In this document: in pieces, positions 63,936-64,000 of the stretch | How positions within the stretch are numbered: position 1 is the stretch's first letter | Layout of the letters: each line of letters starts with the position of its first letter | Source of the DNA: Salminus brasiliensis | Taxonomy: Eukaryota > Chordata > Actinopteri > Characiformes > Bryconidae | Direction: 5' to 3' | Assembly (NCBI RefSeq): GCF_030463535.1 | Contig: NC_132901.1 | Span: 4,596,640-4,660,639 of the forward strand | DNA: 64,000 nt | Notes under the pieces: generated by a model | The model's database searches: none | The model's input: only the letters and a program-made list of their open reading frames with translations | What the model was told of the DNA's origin: nothing | Translations under genes and position numbers: made by a program

Positions 63936-64000
63936 TGAGTATTTGATTCCCGGTCTGGGTGACTATGCTGTGCTACACCAATAAGAGTCCCTGGGCAAGA
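63936..64000 (+). mobile_element. SINE, cut by window end
   Basis: TTTGATTCCCGGTCTGGGTG followed by CTGTGCTACACCAATAAGAG equals the B-box-to-body part of the 39.2 kb SINE. The A-box half appears missing, and the element continues past 64000. Confidence 0.8.

Overview
The window looks like nuclear DNA from a ray-finned (teleost) fish. Genes are split by GT/AG introns, intergenic DNA is AT-rich, and microsatellites are long. The repeat mix is typical of fish: Tc1 transposons, hAT/ZBED, an L2-type LINE, a tRNA-derived SINE with a LINE-like tail, a Ty3/gypsy fragment and a Polinton/Maverick remnant. An ostariophysan fish is my guess; the sequence alone does not fix the species. I saw no rRNA or tRNA genes, CRISPR arrays or bacterial features.

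Layout. (1) 1-4.2 kb, plus strand: a teleost multicopy gene with four C2H2 zinc fingers followed by the C-terminal region seen in fish 'SAMD3-like' proteins. It has four coding exons and one apparent 1-base frameshift. (2) 4.2-8.7 kb: MITE-like and SINE-like repeats with no supported gene. (3) 8.8-11.7 kb, plus strand: a complete five-exon C-type lectin receptor gene (type II membrane protein; here CLEC-1). (4) 11.7-17 kb: minisatellites, including a long array carrying a CCAAT motif in most units, plus hAT, MITE and LINE debris. (5) 17.1-20.1 kb: a decayed Polinton/Maverick (adintovirus-like) remnant with integrase, capsid-type fragments and the 3' half of a packaging ATPase. (6) 20.1-32 kb: repeats and three lectin remnants (22.0, 28.3-28.9 and 31.6-32.0 kb, minus strand). 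(7) 34.7-63.6 kb, minus strand: four tandem lectin genes. A (34734-39053) is intact by reading frame. B (44121-48437), C (52133-56938) and D (60412-63550) are each broken by a different deletion.

The lectin family shares one plan: a cytoplasmic exon with tyrosine motifs; an exon encoding the membrane segment plus a stalk of 14-residue repeats, many with an N-L-T glycosylation sequon; then three exons for one C-type lectin domain. Stalk repeat number runs from 2 (CLEC-1) to 10 (A, C) to 12 (B). Genes A+B and C+D look like two copies of a two-gene cassette, with the same LINE and Tc1 debris between their members. Exon 5, however, groups A with B and C with D, which suggests gene conversion. B and D also carry a second copy of the cytoplasmic exon (1b), chimeric at its 5' end and broken differently in each. 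If expressed, the intact genes would be surface receptors with differing carbohydrate-site residues (EPN in A, ESK in CLEC-1) and differing tyrosine signalling motifs. ETS/PU.1-like cores upstream of all five exon 1s hint at leukocyte expression, which is inference only.
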